In this document: positions 9,964-18,227 of the stretch, one piece after another
Numbering within the stretch: position 1 is the stretch's first letter
Layout of the letters: every line of letters begins with the position of its first letter
NCBI GenBank assembly: GCA_009783985.1
Contig: WQVM01000004.1
Span: 1-47,589 of the forward strand
Source of the DNA: Bacillota bacterium
GTDB taxonomy: Bacteria > Bacillota > Clostridia > Christensenellales > Pumilibacteraceae
Length of the DNA stretch: 47,589 bases
Direction of reading: 5' to 3'
The notes under the pieces: generated by a model
Seen by the model: the letters and a program-made list of their open reading frames with translations, nothing else
What the model was told of the DNA's origin: nothing
The model's database searches: none
Program-made: the position numbers and the translations under genes

Positions 9964-10204
9964 ATATTCACCTCTTAATTTAATTATTTTATCATAATTT
10001 AATGCCTTTTGTAAAGTATTAGAAATAGGCTTTGAAATTTACTCTCTAAACTGTTAGTGGAATTAAATAAGATTTATATCACACATAGCTAATTTGTCCA
10101 ATATACTGATAGAGAGTTATGTACATAGTGTAAATTAAGAACAAGAATCTGTATGCAAGGTTTGCTATCCTTTGCATACCGCTTCTAAATTGGAGGAAAA
10201 ACTA

Positions 10205-10627
10205 ATGTTTATTTGTAAATTCTGTGGCTTTATGTCACGGGACGATTCTGTACATTCTTGCGGAAATCGGATTTGCCGTGGATATGCGCCTGTAGTACAA
10301 CAAACCACAACACAAGCAAGATGTCCGGCATCTTTAAGACGGTCGTGTACCGCTTATACATACTCAACACCCTCACCACGCTCGGTGTCTCAGTCGATAA
10401 GCAATTCTGATGTCATAGCGGAGCAATCTACACACACCTCAAGTCCCCCGCCTGTAAGACCGCCCGTAGAATCTCAAATGCCGTCCGATGTGCATTCTTT
10501 GGCTTTTGCTACCGTACCTTTTCAAAAAGCAAGTCAAATTTTGCCGCAAGATAAATGGCTGACTTTGGGAACAATTTTTCCAGAGCTTGCCCACCCGTAT
10601 ACTAAGAAAATTTTTGACAGAAGTTAA
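10205..10627 (+). CDS. cotJA: CotJA-like spore coat associated protein with N-terminal Cys-rich extension
   Basis: C-terminus VPFQKASQILPQDKWLTLGTIFPELAHPY resembles the CotJA core. N-terminus MFICKFCGFMSRDDSVHSCGNRIC. RBS ttggagg. Followed by cotJB. Confidence 0.72.
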   Translation: MFICKFCGFMSRDDSVHSCGNRICRGYAPVVQQTTTQARCPASLRRSCTAYTYSTPSPRSVSQSISNSDVIAEQSTHTSSPPPVRPPVESQMPSDVHSLAFATVPFQKASQILPQDKWLTLGTIFPELAHPYTKKIFDRS

Positions 10628-10650
10628 AAACTCAAATAAGGAGAACAAAT

Positions 10651-10896
10651 ATGGAAAAAGAAAGCTTGCTCCACCAAATTATGCAAATGGATTTTGCTTG
10701 CGTGGATATGCACTTATATCTTAACACACATCCTACTGACAATTCAGCAATAATGCAACTCAATCATTTTGGTAGCGAAGTGCGTCGTCTGACACAAGAG
10801 TACGAAAAAAAATTCGGACCGCTATCATATACGAGTGCGCATAACAGCAATACATTTGACTGGATTAATGAACCCTGGCCGTGGCAACTTGCCTAA
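10651..10896 (+). CDS. cotJB: CotJB-like spore coat protein
   Basis: LLHQIMQMDFACVDMHLYLNTHPTDNSAIMQLN...YEKKFGPLSY...WINEPWPWQ matches the CotJB pattern. Confidence 0.85.
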   Translation: MEKESLLHQIMQMDFACVDMHLYLNTHPTDNSAIMQLNHFGSEVRRLTQEYEKKFGPLSYTSAHNSNTFDWINEPWPWQLA

Positions 10897-10972
10897 TTTT
10901 GCAGATTTATCACAGGTGTGCAACTAATTGCAATCGCCGTCGTCGTACGGCAAAGGAGAAAAACAAAATACT

Positions 10973-11064
10973 ATGTGGATTTATCAAAAAAAACTTCAAG
11001 CTCCCGTAAAAATAACCCGCCCTAATCCCGCTCTCGCCCGCCTCATAATTACGCAATACGGCGG
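10973..11064 (+). pseudogene. cotJC: CotJC (manganese catalase family) 5' part, codons 1-31, interrupted by the element
   Basis: MWIYQKKLQAPVKITRPNPALARLIITQYGG is the canonical CotJC N-terminus; RBS aaaggag. Continues as element-derived AYSTLFTQGNN... to a stop at 11134. Confidence 0.93.
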
Positions 11065-11087
11065 AGCATACTCCACTTTGTTTACAC
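11054..11087. promoter_or_regulatory. Predicted attL of the element (crossover GG at 11063-11064)
   Basis: cotJC half-site plus element half-site AGCATACTCCACTTTGTTT. Confidence 0.8.
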
Positions 11088-12497
11088 AGGGCAATAATAC
11101 AATTCAAGGGTCTTTTCGGGCTTATTGTACATAATATGGTGCAAAATGCTCTTTGCTATTATTTTCTTGTCTAACATCGGCAAATCCGCATTAAGTTTTT
11201 TTGCGGTGTCTAGTAGCTTGGCACGATTAAGTTCTTGTGTCGGTGGCGGAGTTTCCTCTTGTTGGTTTTTTAGCAATTCTATTTCTTGCGATAATCTGTC
11301 TTTTGTTTCTTTGTATTGGTCAAGTGTATCAACCCCTGCCTCGTATGCGTCTTTGGCACGGTCAATGCGTCTTTGGTATGCGGTAATTTGTTTTTTGATA
11401 TATGAGTCGTTGCCAACTGCTTTGCCACTAGTAAAAATACTCAATGAACTAAGACCTTGAGCGTCATGCTCCATTTGCGACAATACCGCTTGCTCTGCCT
11501 CTTTGATATTGATAGAGTGTGACAAGTTACATCTCGCTCCTGTGTATCCCCTGCATTGCAAATAAAAACTGCCATTCTTAACAAGCCCCTTGCCACAGTT
11601 TGAGCATTTGAGGATACCGACAAGCCAATGACCGCTACTTTCTGCTTTTGAGTTCTTTATATGTCGCTCTTTTACTTCCGCCACTCTATCCTGCACTTTG
11701 GCAAAAATGCTCTCACTTATTAGTGGCTCATGACTCCCTTGTGTTATTAACACATTTTCGTTGTCATAGTCTCGTCGAGTCCGCCCTGCTGGATTCCACC
11801 GTATCTTGCCGATGTAGACAGGGTTACGCAAAATGTATTCGATTGTTCGATTTTCAAACTTACTCCCTCGATTAGTCCTAAGATTGATGTCATTGAGTTT
11901 CTTTGCTATTTGCATATAGCCCATACCACCCAAAAAATCCTCATATATTTTGCGGATAATGTCCGCCTGCTCGGGATAACATACAAGTTGCTTGTCTTCC
12001 ATTTTGTAACCATAAGGTGCAATCGATAACGGCTCACCCCTCAAGGCTTTTTCTGTCATGCCTCTTTTGACTTCCTCGGCAAGGTTGATACTGTAGTATT
12101 CGTCCATAGCCTCAATCATTGCCTCAATAAGGATTGACATCTTATCGTCCCCGATAGTCTCGGTTATCGATATGACATCAATGTTTAGTTGTTTGCGTAA
12201 CAACGATTTGAAAACAACACTATCCTCACGGTTTCGAGCAAAGCGTGAAAACTTCCAAAGCAATATCGCCTCAAATGGTTTGGGTTGGGTCTTGGCAATA
12301 CCTATCATTTCATTAAACTTTGACCGCTTTGCAGTTTTTTTACCACTGACCCCGTCCTCTTCGATAAAGATATATTTGTCGGGAATAAAAAAACCGTTAC
12401 GCTCCGCATAGTTTCGGATTTCGCTTAGTTGACTATCGGGCGAATACTCTCGCTGGTCATCGGTAGATACTCTAATGTAGGCGGCTGCAGGTTTCAT
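11082..12497 (-). CDS. Large serine recombinase (resolvase/invertase N-terminal, recombinase and zinc-ribbon domains)
   Basis: AAAYIRVSTDDQREYSPDSQL catalytic motif; LLWKFSRFARNREDS; recombinase domain RGMTEKALRGEPLSIAPYGYK; LVGILKCSNCGKGLVK zinc ribbon; coiled-coil C-terminus. Confidence 0.95.
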   Translation of the reverse strand: MKPAAAYIRVSTDDQREYSPDSQLSEIRNYAERNGFFIPDKYIFIEEDGVSGKKTAKRSKFNEMIGIAKTQPKPFEAILLWKFSRFARNREDSVVFKSLLRKQLNIDVISITETIGDDKMSILIEAMIEAMDEYYSINLAEEVKRGMTEKALRGEPLSIAPYGYKMEDKQLVCYPEQADIIRKIYEDFLGGMGYMQIAKKLNDINLRTNRGSKFENRTIEYILRNPVYIGKIRWNPAGRTRRDYDNENVLITQGSHEPLISESIFAKVQDRVAEVKERHIKNSKAESSGHWLVGILKCSNCGKGLVKNGSFYLQCRGYTGARCNLSHSINIKEAEQAVLSQMEHDAQGLSSLSIFTSGKAVGNDSYIKKQITAYQRRIDRAKDAYEAGVDTLDQYKETKDRLSQEIELLKNQQEETPPPTQELNRAKLLDTAKKLNADLPMLDKKIIAKSILHHIMYNKPEKTLELYYCPV

Positions 12498-12503
12498 AGT
12501 TTA

Positions 12504-13415
12504 CTAGTTGCTAATCGTCATTATTGGTATTCTTGTTGTTCCTGTAACATCGCTGATTACTACTCTATTAAATTCTGACGCTAAGTCTTGCGGTGTAATA
12601 TTGAATGTAAAGCTGTATTCTTGATTTCTATTTGCGGATTGGACATTCCCTTGTCTTGCTCCTATTACTCTTTCATCGTTAGCGTGCGCTCTTAGCGTGA
12701 ATCTAAAATTTTGTATATTATAGCGCGGTGTTAAGAAAACTTCGAGTGTTGAACCTGTCCGAACTGTCCTTCCGCTAAAATGGGCATAAGTGGTTGGAGT
12801 ATTTATAAATTCTCTTGGGTTATTAACATCTGAAGCAAGTCGTATAGTAAAGTCTTCTGGTCGATATTGTAAAATTGAGTGTATAGTTCTTGTAAATCGA
12901 ATTCTATTATTTGCAGGAACTCTTATAATCGTTGTCGTAGTACCAATAATAGCATTTTGATTATTAAATTCACTTAAGAGAATTATAGTGACTGAAATGT
13001 CTTGCTGTTGGTTTGTATTGTTTCTAACCCACCCTTGCACACGACTTTCCCACCGTAAGGGGTCTAAAGAGTGTTCCCCGCTTACTATCCTTACCTGACT
13101 GGTGCCGTCAAGCCAAAAGCCATAATCAGCATAAGCCATAAATTGAGGTTGATTGTTGTTATCGGTATCTCTAGTTGCAAAATATATTCCAACACCGCCA
13201 AATACTGCTACAAATAAAAAAATCGGGATTAACGCAAGTGCGATTATCCTAACACCTATATTTTTCTTTTTTACTGGCGGAGCTGTATAGCTTGGTACTG
13301 TATATTGAGGTGGTGGTTGATTGTTGTCTTGATTTGCAAATGTGTCAAGTTGCGTTCCACAATTAGCACAAAATTTGTTTTCTGAATTTTCTTTTCCGCA
13401 ATTTGGGCAAAACAT
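12504..13415 (-). CDS. Zinc-ribbon, single-TM, extracellular domain protein of unknown function
   Basis: MFCPNCGKENSENKFCANCG, then a TM segment, then a polar domain. Ends 6 bp upstream of the recombinase start. Confidence 0.7.
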   Translation of the reverse strand: MFCPNCGKENSENKFCANCGTQLDTFANQDNNQPPPQYTVPSYTAPPVKKKNIGVRIIALALIPIFLFVAVFGGVGIYFATRDTDNNNQPQFMAYADYGFWLDGTSQVRIVSGEHSLDPLRWESRVQGWVRNNTNQQQDISVTIILLSEFNNQNAIIGTTTTIIRVPANNRIRFTRTIHSILQYRPEDFTIRLASDVNNPREFINTPTTYAHFSGRTVRTGSTLEVFLTPRYNIQNFRFTLRAHANDERVIGARQGNVQSANRNQEYSFTFNITPQDLASEFNRVVISDVTGTTRIPIMTISN

Positions 13416-13473
13416 AGTTTATCGTTCCCCTTTTATTTATCTTTATTTAGATAGTCACTTAGATTGTGAATAT

Positions 13474-13860
13474 TTACGCTAGGCTTTTTTTATCAAGTGT
13501 GGCAGTTATTTCGGTGCTGTGCTTGATTGACACATCGTCAATATACTCCATTACTTTTTGCATACCCTTTTTGTCTAACTTGCGAAAACTCTGTAATAGG
13601 GTTTGCTCTGTCGGAGTTCTTGCTTTGGTTGCAAAATCGATAGATGTAAAGTCTTGCAGATAACCCGGCTGGTCATCTAACCCTAACAGATAATCGGTTG
13701 TTACATTATAATATTGTGCTAGTTTAATTATTGCAGGGGCAGTTGGTTGCATTATACCTCTCTCCCACTCTGACACAGTCGGAAAACTGTAACCTATTGC
13801 TTCCCCTACTTCTCGTAGCGTTGCACCTTTTTCTTTGCGTAGGTCTCGTAAGTCTTTCAT
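13474..13860 (-). CDS. XRE-family HTH transcriptional regulator
   Basis: LRDLRKEKGATLREVGEAIGYSFPTVSEWERGIMQPTAPAIIKLAQYYNVTTDYLLG. Confidence 0.92.
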   Translation of the reverse strand: MKDLRDLRKEKGATLREVGEAIGYSFPTVSEWERGIMQPTAPAIIKLAQYYNVTTDYLLGLDDQPGYLQDFTSIDFATKARTPTEQTLLQSFRKLDKKGMQKVMEYIDDVSIKHSTEITATLDKKSLA

Positions 13861-13872
13861 TACACAATTATA

Positions 13873-13962
13873 CTATAACTAAAAAAAAAAGTAAAAATGT
13901 TTGCTTATAGCTAACAAAACGCTTGACTTTGCCTATACCTAACATTTATACTATACCCAACA
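13873..13962. promoter_or_regulatory. Cluster of four YTATANCYAA repeats in the divergent control region of the XRE gene
   Basis: CTATAACTAA (13873), TTATAGCTAACA (13905), CTATACCTAACA (13933), CTATACCCAACA (13951). Confidence 0.55.
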
Positions 13963-14159
13963 TGGCAAAAACAAACAAAACAAAAAACTGCACCTGTGTA
14001 GCCGAGATAGAAAAACTTCTTGACAGATGTATGGAGCGGTATGCGTATCACATTGCATGGATATGTATAATGGCAGATAGCGTTGATGTGGATAGACTGC
14101 CACTACTTATGGAAACTTATAAAGCAAAATTTATAGATACTCTAAGTGTCAAAAAATGA
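13962..14159 (+). CDS. Small protein of unknown function
   Basis: MAKTNKTKNCTCVAEIEKLLDRCMERYAYH...; divergent from the XRE gene. Confidence 0.5.
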   Translation: MAKTNKTKNCTCVAEIEKLLDRCMERYAYHIAWICIMADSVDVDRLPLLMETYKAKFIDTLSVKK

Positions 14160-14597
14160 GCAAGGTTTTATAACTAGTTCTTTTAAGTCTAAAAAAGTCT
14201 TGTTGTCGTATAATTTTTTAAGTTCGTCCTTTTCTAAAAATCGTGTTTTATATATAGCGAACGAAAACGCTGTTTTATTGATTATATCGTCATTAAAAAC
14301 ATTTTTGTTGTTAGGAATTGCGTAATACTCTAAACACCTCAATATTGCAAAATGGTCAAAAAACCACTCTTTCCACTTTAAGTCCATTTTGCTGATTTTT
14401 TCTAAGATATAAGCAAGTGCTTTGCGAATGCCTAACTCTTCATATTGTTCTTGAGATTTGAACATAGAAGCGTAGTTAGATTTAGAATATTCTGATAGAT
14501 TGTTTTTTTGAAATAGTCTGTAGTTGCAATATTCCTCAAAATATTTTTTAGCACAGTTATTAAAAAAAGTTTCAATGCAGTAAGATTTATTTTCCAT
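14142..14597 (-). CDS. Hypothetical protein (likely start MENKSYCIETFF)
   Basis: Open frame with internal start preceded by atatcctccg (RBS on minus strand); opposite orientation to surrounding element genes. Confidence 0.55.
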   Translation of the reverse strand: MENKSYCIETFFNNCAKKYFEEYCNYRLFQKNNLSEYSKSNYASMFKSQEQYEELGIRKALAYILEKISKMDLKWKEWFFDHFAILRCLEYYAIPNNKNVFNDDIINKTAFSFAIYKTRFLEKDELKKLYDNKTFLDLKELVIKPCSFFDT

Positions 14598-14683
14598 AAT
14601 ATATCCTCCGTGGGTATGTATTATATTATAAAAATATAAAAATGTCAACTTAAAAGTAAGTAGTGTTGGGAGGCACAAACAAA

Positions 14684-14890
14684 ATGAAAGGTTTTATTGA
14701 AGTAACTAGTCGCATAGATAATGAAAAATTTTTAATCGCTATATCCTGTATTGAGCAAGTTTCATTTTTTAGCAAAGACGATTTTACTAGCATTTTTGTA
14801 TATCCCTCTAATAAGCGAAAAAAAGCCGCTTATTATGCTGTTGTCGAAACTTACGATGAAGTCAAACAAAAGATTAGTGAAGCGAGCTAA
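14684..14890 (+). CDS. Small protein of unknown function
   Basis: MKGFIEVTSRIDNEKFLIAISCIEQV...; preceded by the repeated leader GTAGTGTTGGGAGGCACA. Confidence 0.55.
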   Translation: MKGFIEVTSRIDNEKFLIAISCIEQVSFFSKDDFTSIFVYPSNKRKKAAYYAVVETYDEVKQKISEAS

Positions 14891-14936
14891 TAAATTTTTG
14901 TAATCTTGTACAAGCATTGCAGAATATATAAAAAAT

Positions 14937-15116
14937 ATGAGAACTCCACTTAAAACAGTTTCATATGTGACAGTCGACAAAGAGGTTATTGCGTTAGCCT
15001 CATTGTCTGATGAGGAACGCATAAAAGTTATGAGTCGTGTTCAGGAACTTGTTATACGGCGAGAGGTCGCTCGTCTCAATCTTGGAGATGTTGAGATAGT
15101 TGAGCATAAAGAATAG
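14937..15116 (+). CDS. Small 59-aa protein of unknown function (not in supplied ORF track)
   Basis: Translated from sequence: MRTPLKTVSYVTVDKEVIALASLSDEERIKVMSRVQELVIRREVARLNLGDVEIVEHKE*. Confidence 0.5.
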   Translation: MRTPLKTVSYVTVDKEVIALASLSDEERIKVMSRVQELVIRREVARLNLGDVEIVEHKE

Positions 15117-15166
15117 CCGCACAAACCCAAAGCCCCACTAAGGTGGACAAGCATTGATATAATTTT

Positions 15167-15190
15167 AGCTCCGACAAGACTGTCGGAGCT
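15167..15190 (+). promoter_or_regulatory. Perfect 10-bp hairpin directly upstream of the repeated RBS leader
   Basis: AGCTCCGACA agac TGTCGGAGCT, followed by GTAGTGTTGGGAGGCACA. Confidence 0.6.
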
Positions 15191-15214
15191 GTAGTGTTGG
15201 GAGGCACACAAATT

Positions 15215-16012
15215 ATGGATAATACACAAGTCGTCCAATCGATTGGACAGGATTTATTGTTGTTGGATATTACAGCTGTTGATTTGTTTGAAAACAATCG
15301 TAGGGCTAAGCTACAGCTTGAGAGATTTTTAGAGATAGCTTTAGATACTATTGGCTATGAGAGTGAATTGATAGAAGTTGGCGATTATGGTATCAAATTA
15401 CATTACTATAATGGGCGGTCTTGCATATTTAATTTATATCACAAAGGTAAGTATTGCGGATACGGTGCGTCTTATGTGAGTGATTTGAAAGATGTATATG
15501 AAACAATGGATAAACAATTAGGCTTTTTAATTAGTGATAACGAGGAATTAAAACAATTACATTTAGACCGCTTTGACCAAAGAATAAATTCATTACATCA
15601 CGACATACGCACCAATTATATACAGCTGGGACTTATCTTTAAGCGAATGCACCGCTTTGGACTTTATCACGGTGGTAGCAGTCATACTACAAACACTAAA
15701 GCATTTTATGAGTATATAGAGAGTAAGTATAATTATAAAAAATCTAGTGTTTGTAATATGATGGCAATAGTTGGTAATTTTTGCAATAGTGACGGTGTGT
15801 TACATGAGCGTTTTGAAAACTATTCGTATACTCAATTAACGGAGCTGTTGTCCTATAAAGGGGACGAACTCCCCTCGCCCACTGCTACCGTGTCGGAGAT
15901 TAAGGACTTAAAAAAATCTGTCCAATCAATTGGACAAGCTGACGATGACGACACATCGGAGCAGTTGCAGTCTACTGTAAAGCGTTGTCCGCATTGTGAC
16001 GGGGTGTTATAA
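15215..16012 (+). CDS. Putative DNA-binding/HTH-like element protein of unknown function
   Basis: DIRTNYIQLGLIFKRMHRF..FYEYIESKYNYKKSSVCNMMAIVGNF...YSYTQLTELLS...ATVSEIKDLKKS pattern seen in mobile-element HTH proteins. Encodes VQSIGQ palindromes at both ends. Confidence 0.5.
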   Translation: MDNTQVVQSIGQDLLLLDITAVDLFENNRRAKLQLERFLEIALDTIGYESELIEVGDYGIKLHYYNGRSCIFNLYHKGKYCGYGASYVSDLKDVYETMDKQLGFLISDNEELKQLHLDRFDQRINSLHHDIRTNYIQLGLIFKRMHRFGLYHGGSSHTTNTKAFYEYIESKYNYKKSSVCNMMAIVGNFCNSDGVLHERFENYSYTQLTELLSYKGDELPSPTATVSEIKDLKKSVQSIGQADDDDTSEQLQSTVKRCPHCDGVL

Positions 16013-16013
16013 A

Positions 16014-16187
16014 ATGTGTGTATTGAATAACTATCCTTGTCCAAATTGTGACAACTGCAAATCGACTATTGAGCGGATACAAAATGATTTGAAAAATGCA
16101 CCTGCTCCTCTGCCTGATTGTAGGAGTGCGTGCCAAATCTTAAACGACATAAAAAGTGAGGGAGCTGATAATGTGGTGGAAAAATAA
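16014..16187 (+). CDS. Small Cys-rich protein
   Basis: MCVLNNYPCPNCDNCKSTIERIQNDLKNAP..., overlaps the next CDS. Confidence 0.45.
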   Translation: MCVLNNYPCPNCDNCKSTIERIQNDLKNAPAPLPDCRSACQILNDIKSEGADNVVEK

Positions 16188-16599
16188 AAATAAAAAAAGC
16201 CATAGGGGCAGGACGATACAAACAAGGGACGAACACTTTGCAGGACAAGCTGGTAAGAATGTCAAGCCTGACCACCCTGACCCTAATGATATGTATCGGA
16301 CAGCTTTGATTATTAGAGATAATGATAATCGTGAATATGCTGTTGTTCCACTGACTACAAAAAAGGGTGTTCCTTTATCTAGTCATCCTAATAAAAAGTC
16401 TAAGGCTAAAGATTTTATAGAAATATACGATAGGAATGGCGAGCCTATTAAATTAGGCAAATATTTTAAGCCGGGTTCTAGAACAGTGTCGGAGTCTGAT
16501 GTACAAGCGGTAGAAAACTACTGTCTTAATAAGTCTAAGCGTAAACAGCGTAATCAAAAGCAGCTTGATAAGTTTAATTCTCGTCCCAAAAAAAAATGA
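16171..16599 (+). CDS. Basic protein of unknown function
   Basis: MWWKNKNKKSHRGRTIQTRDEHFAG...DMYRTALIIRDNDNREYAVVPLTTKKG... Confidence 0.55.
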   Translation: MWWKNKNKKSHRGRTIQTRDEHFAGQAGKNVKPDHPDPNDMYRTALIIRDNDNREYAVVPLTTKKGVPLSSHPNKKSKAKDFIEIYDRNGEPIKLGKYFKPGSRTVSESDVQAVENYCLNKSKRKQRNQKQLDKFNSRPKKK

Positions 16600-16674
16600 C
16601 ACGGTAGTTTTTTACCGTGCCGGTGCATACACAACCAATGGTCATTGTATGCCTGCTCCACCGTATCTCTACGG
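16600..16674 (+). ncRNA. Three consecutive hairpins; candidate structured RNA or terminator array
   Basis: CACGGTA/TACCGTG (16600-16619), GCATACA/TGTATGC (16625-16652), CCGTA/TACGG (16661-16674). Confidence 0.4.
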
Positions 16675-16758
16675 ATGTTATGTTACTATTATACGCTATA
16701 ATCTTTGACTTGTCAAGGGTTTTGAGCAATAAAAATAAAAAAATATTTGGTGGTTGAT

Positions 16759-16923
16759 ATGAGAGAGATAGACAAATACCCTTGTAGCAGTTGCAAAAAG
16801 ATAAACTTTAGTAAATTCTACTGCTCGGACTGCAAAGCTATTGTATGTAATTTTTGCAGTTATGGCGGACGGTGTCTTAGTTGCGACTTAAAAAGTCAAA
16901 GAGAGGTCAAATGTATCAGCTGA
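16759..16923 (+). CDS. Small zinc-finger-like protein, 54 aa (not in supplied ORF track)
   Basis: MREIDKYPCSSCKKINFSKFYCSDCKAIVCNFCSYGGRCLSCDLKSQREVKCIS*; four CxxC-type pairs. Confidence 0.5.
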   Translation: MREIDKYPCSSCKKINFSKFYCSDCKAIVCNFCSYGGRCLSCDLKSQREVKCIS

Positions 16924-17135
16924 CTATTTATATTTATGACTTATCTTCGAAGCAAAAGCAAATTGCTTCTGTTCGGTTGGATAAACTTGCCGAAGTGCAT
17001 AAGTTCATTGCAAGATATTTAGATCGAAATATAACTGGTATTTCAATTCGTTATATATCGGGCAATCGGTTTGGTGGTTCTGTTAGGCAGTTGCTCGATT
17101 GTACAAAATTTGAATATATATCTTTATTCAAATAA
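16911..17135 (+). CDS. Small protein of unknown function
   Basis: MYQLTIYIYDLSSKQKQIASVRLDKLAEVHKFI...; overlaps the preceding ORF by a few bases. Confidence 0.5.
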   Translation: MYQLTIYIYDLSSKQKQIASVRLDKLAEVHKFIARYLDRNITGISIRYISGNRFGGSVRQLLDCTKFEYISLFK

Positions 17136-17221
17136 TTAGTTGACTATATATCCCCTAACTCGAGTATGGGGATTGTAGATAAATAAAACGGTGGCGACCT
17201 ACGCAAAGGAAAAAAAATATT

Positions 17222-17731
17222 ATGACAAATACAAATCAAGCACAAGCAACAGACAAAGACAAGGATAAGGTTGTAAAAAAAGAAAACAGTCTTACAGTAA
17301 AAATTTCTGTTCGTAAAGTAATGAGGCAACAAGAGGTTGCAGGCGTCAATCAAATGGTAACAGTTGCCGAAATCTCTATGGTCAATCCTTTTAGCCCTGC
17401 AAAGGATATTATCCCCTTGCGAGTTAAAGAGTACAAAAGTGGTAGAAAAACAAACCGTAAAAGGCGTGGTGAATTTATAGGTGAGAGCCTTGACAAATTT
17501 GAAACGGATAATATTGATGTTTTTGAAACAGAAGCAGTCATTAGGCGTGTTGGTTATTATTCAAAAATCCGTGCGGAGCATGATGTTTCTTTGGACATCT
17601 CTGCTAAACCGTGGTTTGATACAAAAAACTCTTATTACTTAGAGCCATCAGATTTTGACGAAGTGTGGGTCAATCGTTTGTTAAGTCAATCGGACAAATA
17701 CCTTAATACTATTCAAGATGATAGCAAGTAG
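17222..17731 (+). CDS. Hypothetical element protein
   Basis: 169 aa open frame in collinear operon. Confidence 0.6.
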   Translation: MTNTNQAQATDKDKDKVVKKENSLTVKISVRKVMRQQEVAGVNQMVTVAEISMVNPFSPAKDIIPLRVKEYKSGRKTNRKRRGEFIGESLDKFETDNIDVFETEAVIRRVGYYSKIRAEHDVSLDISAKPWFDTKNSYYLEPSDFDEVWVNRLLSQSDKYLNTIQDDSK

Positions 17732-17768
17732 GACAAGCTCCCTAGCGTCCTTAGCTATAAAGCCTCCG

Positions 17769-17901
17769 TCCCCCGAGATTTGTTTCGGGGGATTTGTGGG
17801 AGTTTATAGAGACGGCTAGCCGTGCGGTGCGACTCCGCCCACTCCCTCTAAAATACCCACCGCACAGGGTTAAGTGCAACTCGGAATTAAGGACTCCGAG
17901 T
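17769..17901 (+). ncRNA. Structured intergenic region/leader with several stems
   Basis: TCCCCCGA/TCGGGGGA (17769-17792), ACGGCTAGCCGT palindrome (17812-17823), GTGCGGTG/CACCGCAC (17822-17865), ACTCGGA/TCCGAGT (17879-17901). Confidence 0.4.
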
Positions 17902-17912
17902 GGAGAATTAAA

Positions 17913-18227
17913 ATGGCAGGATTTAGAAAAAGCAAAACATTACAAGAGCAAAGAGCAAGTGATTTTGAGCGTGCAAGAGGTGCAGTCAAAAAAGGTGAAA
18001 AACTGTCTGACCGTGACAAATCATTGATAGCACTCGGGCGAACACAAGTTCATTTGCGAAATCAAGATGTCGCTACTTATAATAGAGCAGACAGTCGTCA
18101 AAAAGATGATTTGAAAAAATTGCGAAAACTAGCTGCTGAAGCAAAAAAGAATGGTAATGAACAAAGTCTTAAAGAGCTAAACAATCATCAAAAGCGTCTT
18201 AAAAAATCCATTTGGGGGAATTTATGA
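17913..18227 (+). CDS. Basic, charged small protein of unknown function
   Basis: MAGFRKSKTLQEQRASDFERARGAVKKGEKLSDRDKSLIALGR... Confidence 0.6.
   Translation: MAGFRKSKTLQEQRASDFERARGAVKKGEKLSDRDKSLIALGRTQVHLRNQDVATYNRADSRQKDDLKKLRKLAAEAKKNGNEQSLKELNNHQKRLKKSIWGNL

Noticed and set aside
10020-10170. Sigma-E/sigma-K type promoter for the cotJ operon
   Set aside because: AATATAC/CATAGTGT near 10100-10131 is only a weak match with long spacing; not reported as a feature.
10928-11134. ORF 68 aa as an independent small protein
   Set aside because: It is the CotJC N-terminus (from 10973) running into element DNA to a chance stop.
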